Shown in pieces: positions 18,901 to 28,248 of a stretch of 64,000 bases of DNA (positions are counted from its first letter, which is position 1; each line of letters begins with the position of its first letter). The notes beneath the pieces are model-generated. The model saw only the letters and a program-made list of their open reading frames with translations. It searched no databases and was not told the origin of the DNA. Location: NCBI GenBank assembly GCA_027494135.1, contig JAOSJK010000012.1, positions 482,795 to 546,794 of the forward strand, written 5' to 3'. This stretch comes from Acidimicrobiia bacterium (GTDB lineage: Bacteria > Actinomycetota > Acidimicrobiia > IMCC26256 > PALSA-610). Made by a program: the position numbers and the translations under genes.

Positions 18901-20250
18901 GTGCACCACTACGACGAGTCCACCGACCGCATGGCCGACGCGGTGCTCGCGTATGCGCGCATGCGCCTCAAGCTCGACCCCGTCCCCCTCGACGGCTCCG
19001 TCCGCCCCGACGAGCTCGCGCAGAGGGCGGCCTCGCTCATCACACCCGGGGCAACGACCCCGAGGAGGTGCTGCGCGCTTCGCCGAGGTCCTCGCGCCGG
19101 CGGTGATCTCCTGCGACAGCCCCCGCTTCCTCTCGTTCATCCCCGCCGCACCCACCAAGGCGTCGCTCCTCTTCGACATGATCGTCTCCGCCTCGTCGCT
19201 GCAGGGCATCTCCTGGCTCGAGGCTGCCGGTGCCGTGCACGCAGAGAACCAAGCTCTGCGATTCGTCTCCGATCTCGCCGGCCTGCCCGAAGGCGCGGGC
19301 GGCTGCTTCGTGGCCGGCGGGTCGGCCGGGAACCTGTCTGCTCTCGCCGTGGCGAGGGAAGCGGCAGCGGCGCGTCACCGCGCGACGCCCGACCGGTGGC
19401 GGGTCGCCGTCAGCGAGCAGACACACTCGTCCGTGGCGAACACGCTTCGGATGCTCGGCTGCGCGCCGTTCGACGTCGCCACCGACGACGCGCGCATGAC
19501 CGGAGCCACGCTCGCCGCGGCACTCGACGCCCACCCGGATGCAGACTCGGTCTGCGCGGTCGTCGCGACCGCGGGCACTACCAACGCCGGGATCGTCGAC
19601 GACATCTCGGGCATCGCCGAGGTCTGCCGCACCAGGGGGCTGTGGCTCCACGTCGACGGCGCATACGGAGCGGCGGCGCTGCTTGCGCCGAGCGCGCGCC
19701 ACCTGTTCGACGGCGTCGAGCACGCCGACTCGCTGGTGGTGGACCCTCACAAGTGGCTCTACGCGCCGTTCGACTGCGCCGCTCTGGTCTACCGGGAGCC
19801 CCACCTGCGCGCGCGGTGCACGCGCAGGAGGCCTCCTACCTCGACGTGATCCACGGCGACGACGGAGGCTGGAACCCGTCCGACTACGCCTATCACCTCA
19901 CTCGTCGCGCACGTGGGCTGCCGCTCTGGTTCTCCCTGGCTGTTCACGGCACCGACGCCTACCGCGACGCGATCGAGACAACCCTCGATCTGGCGCGCAC
20001 CGCCGCAGCGCGCGTCGACGCCGAGCCGCAGCTCGAGCTCGTGCGCGAGCCCGACCTCTCCATCGTCCTCTTCCGACGCCTCGGCTGGTCACCCGAGGAC
20101 TACTCGCGCTGGTCCCGTGATCTGCTCGCCGCGCAGGTCGCGTTCGTGACGCCTTCCACGTGGGCCGGCGAGACCGTCGCACGTCTAGCGTTCCTGCACC
20201 CGGGGACGACCATCGAGATCGTCGACGAGATCATCGCCACGACGCGGTGA
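18901..20250 (+). CDS. PLP-dependent group II decarboxylase, frame broken near 19050-19080 and 19815
   Basis: Aromatic-amino-acid/glutamate decarboxylase superfamily. The PLP-binding lysine is in the motif VDPHKWLYAPFDC; upstream are GGSAGNLSAL (cofactor phosphate), VATAGTTNAGIVDDI and the PLP-stacking and Asp region LHVDGAYGAAAL. It starts at GTG 18901, changes frame by two indels near 19050 and 19075, and again near 19815, after which AQEASYLDVIHGDDGGWNP to the stop restores a family-length protein of about 450 residues. The substrate cannot be told. Its stop overlaps the 3' end of the convergent nuclease gene by about 20 bases. Confidence 0.87.
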   Translation: MHHYDESTDRMADAVLAYARMRLKLDPVPLDGSVRPDELAQRAASLITPGATTPRRCCALRRGPRAGGDLLRQPPLPLVHPRRTHQGVAPLRHDRLRLVAAGHLLARGCRCRARREPSSAIRLRSRRPARRRGRLLRGRRVGREPVCSRRGEGSGSGASPRDARPVAGRRQRADTLVRGEHASDARLRAVRRRHRRRAHDRSHARRGTRRPPGCRLGLRGRRDRGHYQRRDRRRHLGHRRGLPHQGAVAPRRRRIRSGGAACAERAPPVRRRRARRLAGGGPSQVALRAVRLRRSGLPGAPPARAVHAQEASYLDVIHGDDGGWNPSDYAYHLTRRARGLPLWFSLAVHGTDAYRDAIETTLDLARTAAARVDAEPQLELVREPDLSIVLFRRLGWSPEDYSRWSRDLLAAQVAFVTPSTWAGETVARLAFLHPGTTIEIVDEIIATTR

Positions 20251-20797
20251 CCCCTCGGCAGCCATCGGGGGCGCTTTCTGCGCTTCGCAACCCCGTGTCC
20301 TCAACACTCCCCCAGAGACCGCGCCCCGCGGAGCGGGCGTCGAGCTCGGCAGCGAGGAGCGCCCTGGCGTGCGCCTGGTTCGGAGGGATGACCAGCAGGC
20401 GCGCGTACCCGAGGGCGAGAAGCTGATCGTTCACCCGAACGCCGTCGACGTACACATAGGCGAGGAGCCGCCCGTAGCGGTCGCGCACCTCGCGGTCCTT
20501 CTCGAGCCGGACCGCACGCCCGTCGAGACGTGCGTGTGTGAAGGCCGACGCCTCCGGCCCGTAGCACTCGACCGGCTCGTCGGGGTGGACCGTCTCCGGC
20601 GTGTCGACGCCCAGGAGGCGCACGGTCTCGGTGCGCCCGTCGGGTAGCGCGACGACGACCGTGTCGCCGTCGACCACCTCGGTAACCGTCGCGTGAAGGG
20701 CCGGCGCGGTACGGCCGCCCATCCACCACCCCGCCGCTGCACTCCCGGCCAGGACGGCGGCCACGGAGGCCACGACCGCGGCCCGGGAGCGAGCCAC
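20231..20797 (-). CDS. secreted thermonuclease-like (SNase) protein
   Basis: A 188-residue staphylococcal-nuclease-fold protein. An N-terminal hydrophobic segment (AAVVASVAAVLAGSAAAGWWM) acts as signal or anchor. The nuclease blocks VVDGDTVVVALPDG, VRLLGVDTPET (Ca2+ Asp and catalytic Arg region) and DREVRDRYGRLLAYVYVDG (catalytic Glu/Arg region) are present. It probably degrades nucleic acids outside the membrane. Its start is only 29 bases from the divergent LemA-like gene. Confidence 0.92.
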   Translation of the reverse strand: MARSRAAVVASVAAVLAGSAAAGWWMGGRTAPALHATVTEVVDGDTVVVALPDGRTETVRLLGVDTPETVHPDEPVECYGPEASAFTHARLDGRAVRLEKDREVRDRYGRLLAYVYVDGVRVNDQLLALGYARLLVIPPNQAHARALLAAELDARSAGRGLWGSVEDTGLRSAESAPDGCRGVTASWR

Positions 20798-20826
20798 TCG
20801 CGCACACTACCGGTAGGGTTGGTGCG

Positions 20827-21381
20827 ATGCTGCGCACCGTGCGGCGCGCCGTCCTGGTGCTCCTGCTCATCGCCGTCGTGGGCTTCGCCGCGACTGCCGT
20901 TACCGCCCGCCCCGGCCTCGACCGGGCGCGCGACGACGCGACTTCGACGTGGCGTTCCGTACGCGGCCCCTTGACCGCGCGCTACGACCTGCTCTCCGCA
21001 GTGGGCGATGCCGTGCGCGCCGCCGGCGGCATCGGGAGCGGCGTCGTCGACGACCTGGATGCGGCCTCCGACCGTTGGCGCGCCGCTGCGTCCGGCAGCC
21101 CTGTCTCCGAGCAGGTCGCCGCAGCCAACGCGCTAGAGGGGGATCTACCGGCGCCTCGCAGCGACCGTCGCGTCCTCCGAGCGCCTCAGTGGCGACGAGG
21201 CCGTCGTCGAGGCCTCCGCCGACCTTGCCGGAGCCGACGTCCCCGAGGCGGCGAGGGCGTTCAACGAGGCCGTGCGCGACTACGAGTCGGAGCGCGCCGG
21301 ACTAGTCCGCAGCCTGGTAGCGGACCTCCTCGGCTACGACGGGATACCGGTGCTCGACCTGGGGATCTGCCGGCCCCGTGA
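20827..21381 (+). CDS. LemA-like membrane-anchored protein, two compensating indels
   Basis: An N-terminal transmembrane helix (RRAVLVLLLIAVVGFAATAVTA) is followed by an extracellular helical region. Reading through an extra G near 21140 restores LEGIYRRLAATVASSERLS and AARAFNEAVRDYESERAGL, the helix pattern of LemA proteins (RYDLL, AN.LE, A..YN.AV..Y). A second compensating indel near 21363 leads to the TGA at 21379-21381. Between them the current frame is wrong (LPAPRSDRR onward). LemA proteins have no settled function. The next gene begins 38 bases later. Confidence 0.65.
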   Translation: MLRTVRRAVLVLLLIAVVGFAATAVTARPGLDRARDDATSTWRSVRGPLTARYDLLSAVGDAVRAAGGIGSGVVDDLDAASDRWRAAASGSPVSEQVAAANALEGDLPAPRSDRRVLRAPQWRRGRRRGLRRPCRSRRPRGGEGVQRGRARLRVGARRTSPQPGSGPPRLRRDTGARPGDLPAP

Positions 21382-21418
21382 GCCTCGTACAATGTCGACG
21401 ACTCCAGGAGGTGCGAGC

Positions 21419-23100
21419 GTGAGCGACGCCGGGACCGACACGTCCGGGGCAAGCCCCCCTCCTCCTCCGCCGCCCGTGATCGGTGGTCCTCCCGAGTTGT
21501 CCTCTGGCGGCGGGCGCCGTGGCCTGACCCTCGCACTCGTCGTGCTCCTGATCGCATCACTGGCGGGGAGCCGGGCTGCTCGCGAACTCGCGCCGCGACG
21601 AGAGGCGCCGCGCCGACCGCGTGACCGAGCGTCTCGCCTCGGTCGAGAAGGAGCTCGACGACCTGCGTGACCGCGTCGGTGGAGACGGCTCCGGTGACGG
21701 CTCCGGTGACGGCGAGGTACCGAACCTCGACGACCTGCTCGGAGGCGACCTCGGCGACCTACTCGGTGGCGACCTCGAGGACCTCCTCGGCGGTCTCCTG
21801 GGTGATCTGGGTGATCTCGACGGCCTCCTCGGTGGCGACATGGAGGCGATGCTCGAGTGCATGGGCGGGGTCGGCTCCCTCGGTGGCCTCCTCGGTGGAG
21901 GCGAGGGCGGGGGCGACGGTGGCGGTGACGTCGAGATCCCCGACGACAGCGTCGACTCGCAGTACGACGCGGTGGCCGACTGGGTCGCCGACGAGCGCGG
22001 CCTCGAGTTCGACGAGGTACCCGAGCCCACGTACGTCACCTCCGAGGAGATGACGAGGCGCGTGCAGCAGGAGATCCGGCGCGAGTACCCCGACGAGACC
22101 GCCCGCCTCGACTCTCAGCTGCTCTCCGCGCTCGGCGTCGTCGCGCCCGGCACCGACATGCGCGAGATGCAGGCCGACTTCGTCAGCGGCCAGGTCGCCG
22201 GCTACTACGACCCCCGCGACGGAGAGCTGGTGGTGCTCACCGACGATCCGAGCGAGCCGCTCACCGGGTACGCGCTGATCGCCCTCGCGCACGAGGTCGA
22301 GCACGCCCTGGCAGACCAGTCGCTCGACCTGCCCATCGACGTCGACGAGATGAGCGGCGCGTCCGACGAGCAGATGGCGGCCACCGCACTCGTCGAAGGC
22401 GACGCGACGCTGCTCATGTACCGGTTCAGCGCGGGCGCCCTCTCGCCTACGGACCAGATGGGCATGGGCCTCGACCCGTCGTCGCTCCAGGCCCAGGAGG
22501 CGCTGGCCGACGCTCCCGCGTACCTGGTCAGCCAGCTCCAGTTCCCGTACCTCGACGGCCTCCTCTTCGCCTGCGGTCTCGAAGCCGACGGTGGTTGGGG
22601 GGCGGTCGACGACGCGTATGCCGACCCCCTACCACGACAGCGCAGATCCTCTTCCCCGAGCGGTACGCGTCGGGTGAGGCCGCCATCGACCCGCCCGACC
22701 CCGTGGCTCCCGGCGACGAGTGGGAGGAGGCGCGCGTCCGGACCATCGGTGCGGCCGACCTCTACTGGCTCTTCCAGGCTCCTGGCGACGACACCACTGC
22801 CGCCCTCGACGATCCGCGTGGGCGCGCCGCCGGGTGGGCCGGAGGCGAGGTGGCCCAGTGGACCGACGGCGACAGCGCGGCGGTCGGGCTCTCCTTCGTG
22901 CAGCACGACGAAGGGGCCGATCTCTGCGCGAGCGTCACCGACTGGTACCGCGCGGCGTTCCCCGACTCGTCCGACAGCGACATCGACGGTGGCCTCGCCT
23001 TCGAGGGCGAGGAGCAGACCGCGGTCGTCCGCTGCGACGCTGACAACGTCCGCGTCGGCATCGCCCCGACCTCCCCACCGCCACCCGCATCGCCTCCTGA
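21419..23100 (+). CDS. membrane-anchored HExxH protein with Leu/Gly/Asp repeats, frame broken three times
   Basis: Starts at GTG 21419 with AGGAGG 7 bases upstream. Order: Pro-rich cytoplasmic stretch, one transmembrane helix (LTLALVVLLIASLAGS), a short coiled region (VTERLASVEKELDDL), a 45-residue Leu/Gly/Asp repeat (DDLLGGDLGDLLGG), then a zincin-like domain with LAHEVEHALADQSLDL and a conserved VEGDATLLMYRF helix, and a C-terminal region. Indels near 21565, 22625 and 23065 interrupt it; restoring them ends the protein at the TGA at 23098-23100 (PTATRIAS). I infer an extracellular metallopeptidase-like role; the family name is not known to me. Confidence 0.75.
21721..21850 (+). repeat. in-gene degenerate repeat coding Leu-Leu-Gly-Gly-Asp units
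   Basis: About six imperfect repeats of CTCGGTGGCGACCTCG-like units inside the preceding gene, coding DLLGGDL and related segments. It is in frame and probably forms a flexible extracellular spacer. Confidence 0.7.
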
Positions 23101-23114
23101 CCCCACCCATCCCC

Positions 23115-23163
23115 GTTTTGGCGTCACTTCCTCGCGGTATGCGCGAGGAAGTGACGCCAAAAC
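23115..23163. repeat. family-2 palindrome, copy 1
   Basis: Perfect 22-base inverted repeat (arm GTTTTGGCGTCACTTCC plus TCGCG) around a 5-base centre. It fills the gap between the stop codons of two convergent genes. Other copies lie at 33716-33764 and 63024-63072. Confidence 0.95.
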
Positions 23164-23172
23164 GCGGGGTGG

Positions 23173-24309
23173 TCAGCGGATGGCGTTGGCGGCGCGGAGG
23201 CGGGAGATCTCCTCCGGGGATTCCCCAGTCGGCGAGGACGCCGTCGGTGTCCTGGCCGGGCCACGAGGGGCCGCGGCTGATCTCGCCCGGCGTGCGGGAG
23301 AAGCGGGGTGACGGCGCCGGCTGCGCCACGCCGTCGCGCTCCACGATCGTCCCCCTGGCACGGATGTGGGGGTGGTCGGCCGCCTCCGACATCGTGAGCA
23401 CCGGAGCGAAGCAGACGTCGGTCGCCTCCATCAGGGCACACCACTCGTCGCGCGTCTTCGTCTTGAAGTGCGCCGCGAAGAGCTCCTTCGTCGCCGCCCA
23501 CCCCGACGGATCCATCTGGTGCGGCAGATCCTCGCCGGCTATGCCGGCGCGCTCCAGCAGCTCGGCGTAGAACTGGGGTTCGATCGACCCGATCGCGATG
23601 TACTTGCCGTCGGATGTCTCGTAGGTGTCGTAGAACGGCGCGCCGGTGTCGAGGAGGTTGACCCCGCGCTCCTCACTGAACATCCCGATGGCGCGGAACC
23701 CCCACATCATGGCCATCAGCGTCGCAGCGCCGTCGACCATCGCAGCGTCGACGACCTGCCCTCGCCCGAACGCCCGGCCTCGACCAACGCGCACGCGACG
23801 CCGAAGGCCAGGAGCATCCCACCACCACCGAAGTCGCCGACGAGGTTGAGTGGCGGAGTCGGCTTCTCGCCCTTGCGCCCCAGGTGAGCGAGGGTGCCCG
23901 CGAGGGCGATGTAGTTGATGTCGTGGCCGGCCGCCTGTGCGTACGGCCCCTCCTGTCCCCAACCGGTCATCCGGCCGTAGACGAGACGACCGTTGCGTGC
24001 CATGCAGGTGTCCGGCCCGATGCCGAGACGCTCGGTCACGCCGGGTCGGAAGCCCTCGATCAGCGCGTCTGCCTGCTCCACGAGCCGGAGCACCGTCTCC
24101 ACGCCGTCGGGGTTCTTCAGGTCTACACCGACGGACCTACGACCGCGGTTCAGCACGTCGAGGTTGGGCCGCGAGAAGTCGCCGGTGACGCTCTGTGCCC
24201 GGTCGACGCGTATCACCTCTGCGCCCATGTCCGCGAGCATCATCGCCGCGAACGGACCGGGTCCGATCCCGGCGATCTCGATGATCTTCACACCGTGTAG
24301 CGGTCCCAC
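23173..24309 (-). CDS. CaiB/BaiF (alpha-methylacyl-CoA racemase-like) CoA transferase, frame broken twice
   Basis: Class III CoA transferase/racemase family acting on acyl-CoA thioesters. The N-terminal [45 protein letters not shown] and the [12 protein letters not shown] block (with the His/Asp used by alpha-methylacyl-CoA racemase) are present, followed by [10 protein letters not shown]. The frame breaks near 23750 and near 23240, after which [15 protein letters not shown] ends at the TGA at 23175. About 375 residues in total. The racemase-type residues favour alpha-methylacyl-CoA racemase over a pure CoA transferase (inference). SMP-30 lies upstream on the same strand. Confidence 0.88.
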
Positions 24310-24434
24310 GCGTCTCTCCCTCTCCTCGTGCCGGTCGTGCTCGTTGTCGTGCCCGGCTCTCGCCGCGCCGCTCACTCTGTCACCCCGTGTCTGCCGCCCG
24401 ACGCATCCGGCTTCCCGCGAGCCGGCCCCGAAGG

Positions 24435-25358
24435 TCAGTAGCTCAGCCTCAGCCCCGGGCACCTCCAGGGGAGCGAGACGAGCCTCCCGGTACCGGAGAG
24501 GGTCACGTAGGCAGTGCGCAGATCGTCGCCACCGAAGCAGACGTTCGTCACCAAGAGGTCCGGCATCGCCATGTGCTCCACGCTCGATCCGTCGGGTGAG
24601 ACGATCGTGAGCCCTCCGTTGACGATGGTGGCCACCGCGACGTTGCCCTCTGCGTCAACTGCGAGGGAATCGAAGAGCTGCCAACCCGGCAGACCGACGA
24701 GGCACTCGCCGCCGTGGCCCGTGATCGGGCTGCGCTCCGCCAGCTCACCCGGACCGGTCACATCCCACGACCAGACCCGCGCCGTGTGCGTCTCCGCGAC
24801 ATAGAGGCGCGTGCCGTCGGGTGACAGACCGATCCCGTTCGGCGAGTCGAGCGGGTAGATCACCTCGCGTATCGATGAGCCGTCGTGCTTCGCGTAGTAC
24901 ACGCCCCCGTGGGTCCTGATGCGCTCGCGCTGCTTGCCGTGGTCGGTGAACCACATGCCGCCGTGCGCGTCGAAGACGAGATCGTTCGGGCCGACGAGCG
25001 GGTTGCCGTCGCACTCGGAGTAGACGACGTCGACGGCCCCGGTCTCCAGGTCGACTCGCTCGATCCGGCCGCCGGAGTAGTCGGCCGGCTCGAGCATCGC
25101 GCTGATCGTCAGGCCCATGACCTCGTGGAAGTCCCAGCCTCCCGAGTTGGCGACGTACCCGGCGCCGTCCGGTCCGATCGCGAGGCCGTTCGGAGAGCCG
25201 CCCGGCTCCGCTATTCGCTCCACGGCGCCGTCGGGACCGATTCGGGTGACCGCTCGCCCCTTCAGCTCGACGCAGAAGATCGTGCCGTCGGGCATGCAGA
25301 CGGGCCCCTCCGGGAACTCGAGGCCGCTCGCGATCTCTGTGATCTCGGGTTCGCTCAT
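24435..25358 (-). CDS. SMP-30/gluconolactonase-like beta-propeller protein
   Basis: A 307-residue six-bladed propeller protein. The metal-site pattern is visible: an N-terminal [11 protein letters not shown] glutamate, [20 protein letters not shown] with the Asn-Asp pair, and [19 protein letters not shown] with the Asn-Gly loop. Such enzymes hydrolyse lactones or related esters in a calcium- or zinc-dependent way; the substrate is unknown. The frame is intact from ATG 25358. It shares a divergent control region with the next gene and is probably cotranscribed with the CoA transferase downstream. Confidence 0.9.
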   Translation of the reverse strand: MSEPEITEIASGLEFPEGPVCMPDGTIFCVELKGRAVTRIGPDGAVERIAEPGGSPNGLAIGPDGAGYVANSGGWDFHEVMGLTISAMLEPADYSGGRIERVDLETGAVDVVYSECDGNPLVGPNDLVFDAHGGMWFTDHGKQRERIRTHGGVYYAKHDGSSIREVIYPLDSPNGIGLSPDGTRLYVAETHTARVWSWDVTGPGELAERSPITGHGGECLVGLPGWQLFDSLAVDAEGNVAVATIVNGGLTIVSPDGSSVEHMAMPDLLVTNVCFGGDDLRTAYVTLSGTGRLVSLPWRCPGLRLSY

Positions 25359-25422
25359 AGTCTGCTCCCGGCCTCCTCGGGCACTCCGGGACGGGATGCC
25401 CGCCCGAGGAGCGAAGCACGCG

Positions 25423-25440
25423 CTTGACCGAACGGTCAAG
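25423..25440. promoter_or_regulatory. candidate repressor operator CTTGACCGAACGGTCAAG
   Basis: A near-perfect 18-bp inverted repeat (8-base arms, 2-base centre) between the divergent SMP-30 and two-part gene starts. The TTGACCG..CGGTCAA form resembles operators of actinobacterial TetR regulators of lipid metabolism. The cognate regulator is not adjacent. Confidence 0.6.
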
Positions 25441-25488
25441 TATCGGGTGGGATTCAGCGGGCGCCTGCCCGTATGCGAGGAGAGCGGC

Positions 25489-26518
25489 ATGCAGATCCGA
25501 CTGGACCCGTCCGACGAGTACATGCACACGCTGGGGTCGGAGGCGAACTTCAACGAGTCGATGTACTTCAACGCGTACGACCCGAAGGAGCGCGTCGGCG
25601 GATTCCTGAGGCTGGGGAACCGCGCCAACGAGGGATACGCGGAGCTGACCACCTGTCTGTACCTACCCGACGGACGGGTCGCCTTCATGTACTCGCGCCC
25701 CGAGATCTCCGACAACGACGCGTTCGATGCCGGCGGCACGCGCTTCGAGGTGATCGGAGCCCTTCGCGAAGCTGCTGACGACCTACGAGGGCAAGGCCGT
25801 GATCCTCGAGGACCCGCTGCAGATGGCCAACCCTCGCAAGGCGTTCACCGAGAACCCCTGGACGGACTGCCGCGTCGAGTGGACGCACAGCGGCGTGTCT
25901 CCGATGTACGGGGGCGAACCCGTCAACGACGACGGCAGCCCGCTGACCGAGGACATCTCGGGCGGATTCGCGAAGGGCCACTACGAACAGCACATGGCGG
26001 TCCGCGGCAGCATCAGCGTCGGCGAGGAGGAGTGGTCCGTCGACGGCTTCGGCCTCCGGGACCACTCGTGGGGGCCCCGCTTCTGGCAGGTGCCGTGGTG
26101 GTACCGCTGGCTCACCGGCAACTGTGGAGCCGACTCCGGATTCGTCGTATCGATCGTCGCCCGCAAGGACGGTGGCCGCCACATGGGCGGGATGATCCTG
26201 CGCGACGGGGAGTACGAGCACATCCGCAAGTGCGCGATCACGACGGAGTGGGAAGGCGATGACGCCTACCACCACACGATCCACGCGACTGCAGAGACCG
26301 ACGTCGGCAGCTACGAGATCTCCGGCAAGGTCATGAACCTCATCCCGCTGCGCAATCGGCGCAAGACCGACGATGGTGAGCAGCTCGTGACGCGCATCTC
26401 CGAGGGCATGACCGAGTGGACGTTCGAAGGCCGCACCGGGTACGGGCTCTCGGAGTACCTCGACCAGATCGTCGACGGGAAGCCGGTCGGCGCCGCCGAG
26501 GAGCAGCCGCTCGCCTAG
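25489..26518 (+). CDS. unrecognised protein of about 340 residues, frame broken near 25765
   Basis: The N-terminal 95 residues (MQIRLDPSDEYMHTL, GGFLRLGNRANEGYAELTT, YLPDGRVAFMYSRPEI) and, in the next frame, YEGKAVILEDPLQMANPRKAF to the stop form one continuous beta-rich protein. A block FGLRDHSWGPRFWQVPWWYRW is striking and rich in aromatics. The layout resembles the tandem domains seen in carotenoid- or lipid-handling and DUF7064/7065-type proteins of actinobacteria; I am not certain of the name. ATG 25489 follows GCGAGGAGAG. Its TAG stop is shared, on opposite strands, with the convergent ribB in the tetranucleotide CTAG. Confidence 0.75.
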
Positions 26519-27156
26519 AGCATCCGCCCGCGGCCGGCAGACGCACCGTCTCGCGAGAGCATCCGATGCTCGACCACCTGCTCGACCGAGATCATCGCGA
26601 TCCGATGCTCCTGGGCGAAGAGCCGCAGGTACGGCATGCGCGCCGGCGAACCGTCGTCGTGGAGCACCTCGCAGATCACGGCGACGGGGGGGAGGCCGGC
26701 GATCCGCGTCATCTCGACCGCCGCCTCGGTGTGCCCACGGCGCTCCAGGACTCCGCCGGGGCGCGCCCGCAACGGGAAGACGTGACCGGGTCGTAGGAAG
26801 TCGCCGGCGCGCGATCCGGAGTCGAGCACGTGCTTGATAGTCATCGCCCGATCCCCGGCGCCGATACCGCTCCCGGCGCGGTGGTGGTCGATGGAGACAC
26901 AGAACGCCGTATCGGCCGTGGCCGATCCCTCGGGCACCATCGGTCCGATATCGAGGCCGTCGAGCACCTCTGCGTCGCAGGGCATGCACACGAGCCCGCG
27001 GGCGAAGCGCAGCATGAAGTTGACCGCGTCCGGCGTCACCCACTCCGCCGCCATCGTGAGATCGCCCTCGTTCTCTCTGTCTTCGTCGTCCACCACCAGG
27101 ACCATCTCGCCCCGGCGGATCCTGCGGACGGCATCGTCGATCGTTGTGAACGGCAA
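26515..27156 (-). CDS. ribB: 3,4-dihydroxy-2-butanone-4-phosphate synthase
   Basis: Converts ribulose 5-phosphate to 3,4-dihydroxy-2-butanone 4-phosphate and formate, feeding the xylene ring of riboflavin. Active-site blocks are present: VVDDEDRENEGDL (Mg2+-binding), RFARGLVCMPC, FCVSIDHHRAGSGIGAGDRAMTI and RRGHTEAAVEM. At 213 residues it matches the monofunctional form and lacks the GTP cyclohydrolase II half. The frame is intact. No other rib genes are nearby, and I see no FMN riboswitch in the 70 bases upstream. Confidence 0.95.
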   Translation of the reverse strand: MPFTTIDDAVRRIRRGEMVLVVDDEDRENEGDLTMAAEWVTPDAVNFMLRFARGLVCMPCDAEVLDGLDIGPMVPEGSATADTAFCVSIDHHRAGSGIGAGDRAMTIKHVLDSGSRAGDFLRPGHVFPLRARPGGVLERRGHTEAAVEMTRIAGLPPVAVICEVLHDDGSPARMPYLRLFAQEHRIAMISVEQVVEHRMLSRDGASAGRGRML

Positions 27157-27225
27157 GTCAGATTCCTTCCATAGCGGGTGACACCGTCGGAGTGCGACGG
27201 GCTCTGGTGGACTTCGTCGTGACGC

Positions 27226-28248
27226 TCACGAGGAACGCCCGGGGATTGTGACGACCATGCGGCAGCCGTGCGGCTCACGGCGCTCGGGACGGATCTCGCC
27301 TCCATGGAGATCGACTATCCCGCGTGCGATCGCGAGCCCGAGGCCGGCACCTCCGTCTCGCGACGAACGTGCCGGATCGGCTCGGTAGAAGCGATCGAAC
27401 ACGCGCGGGGTGTCGGACTCGGGTATGCCCGGCCCGTCGTCGGCGACCTCGATAGCGACGCCGCCGCCGTAGCTCCTGGCGGACACGGCGATCACGCCGC
27501 CGCGCGGCGAGTGCCTTACGGCGTTCTCGACGAGGTTGGCCACGACCTGGTGGATCCGCTCCTGGTCGGCATCGATGCGGAGGCCCGAAGGATCGACCTG
27601 CACAGTCATGTCGACCTCCGGTGCATTGAGTCGCGACTCACGGATCGCGCGCTCCAGCATCGGCTCGACGGCGAAGTCGCCCCGGTCCAGAGGCACCGCT
27701 CCCGACTCGAGCCGCGACAGGTCGAGAAGCTGCCTCACGAGGCGCCCGAGCCGCTCCACCTGGTCGAGCATCGTCCTGAAAGTCTCCGGATCGGGTGCCT
27801 CGACGCCGTCGATGAGGTTCTCGAGCACTACCTGGAGGGCGGCGATTGGCGTCCGGAGCTCATGGCTGACGTTCGCCACGAGGTCGCGCCGGATGCGATC
27901 GGTCTCCGCGAGCTCGGCAGCCATCGCATTGAACGAGACGGCGAGGATGCCGACCTCGTCGCGCGACGAGGCGCGCACTCGGCTCGAGAAGTCGCCCCGT
28001 GCCATCGCCTCGGTGGCGGCCATCATCTCCCGGAGTGGCGAGGTCATCCCACGGCTCAGGAACCAGACGACCACCAGGGCGATGGACCCCGCGACGACCC
28101 CACTCACCGACGGCCACAGACCGAGGTGAGTCCCTGCCCAGAAGACCACCACGGTCACGCCCACCGCCGCGGCGATCACGACGCTCAGCTTCAGCTTGAG
28201 CGAGGGAAGCGGGTCCAACGGACGCTCGGGAGCGCGCGGACGCCTCAC
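27226..28248 (-). CDS. OmpR-type two-component sensor histidine kinase
   Basis: Membrane sensor kinase of about 340 residues: two transmembrane helices (LSVVIAAAVGVTVVVFWAG and SVSGVVAGSIALVVVWFL) with a very short loop between them, a HAMP domain (PLREMMAATEAMARGDF), the phospho-acceptor SHELRTPIAALQVVLE, N-box VVANLVENAVRHSP, G-boxes VADDGPGIPE and DGGAGLGLAIARGIV. The short extracytoplasmic loop suggests sensing in or near the membrane. GTG 28248 overlaps the end of the regulator gene (GTGA), so they form one operon. Stop at 27226. Confidence 0.93.
   Translation of the reverse strand: MRRPRAPERPLDPLPSLKLKLSVVIAAAVGVTVVVFWAGTHLGLWPSVSGVVAGSIALVVVWFLSRGMTSPLREMMAATEAMARGDFSSRVRASSRDEVGILAVSFNAMAAELAETDRIRRDLVANVSHELRTPIAALQVVLENLIDGVEAPDPETFRTMLDQVERLGRLVRQLLDLSRLESGAVPLDRGDFAVEPMLERAIRESRLNAPEVDMTVQVDPSGLRIDADQERIHQVVANLVENAVRHSPRGGVIAVSARSYGGGVAIEVADDGPGIPESDTPRVFDRFYRADPARSSRDGGAGLGLAIARGIVDLHGGEIRPERREPHGCRMVVTIPGRSS

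Noticed and set aside
27157-27240. FMN riboswitch upstream of ribB
   Set aside because: The conserved RFN element boxes are not visible in the sequence upstream of the start.
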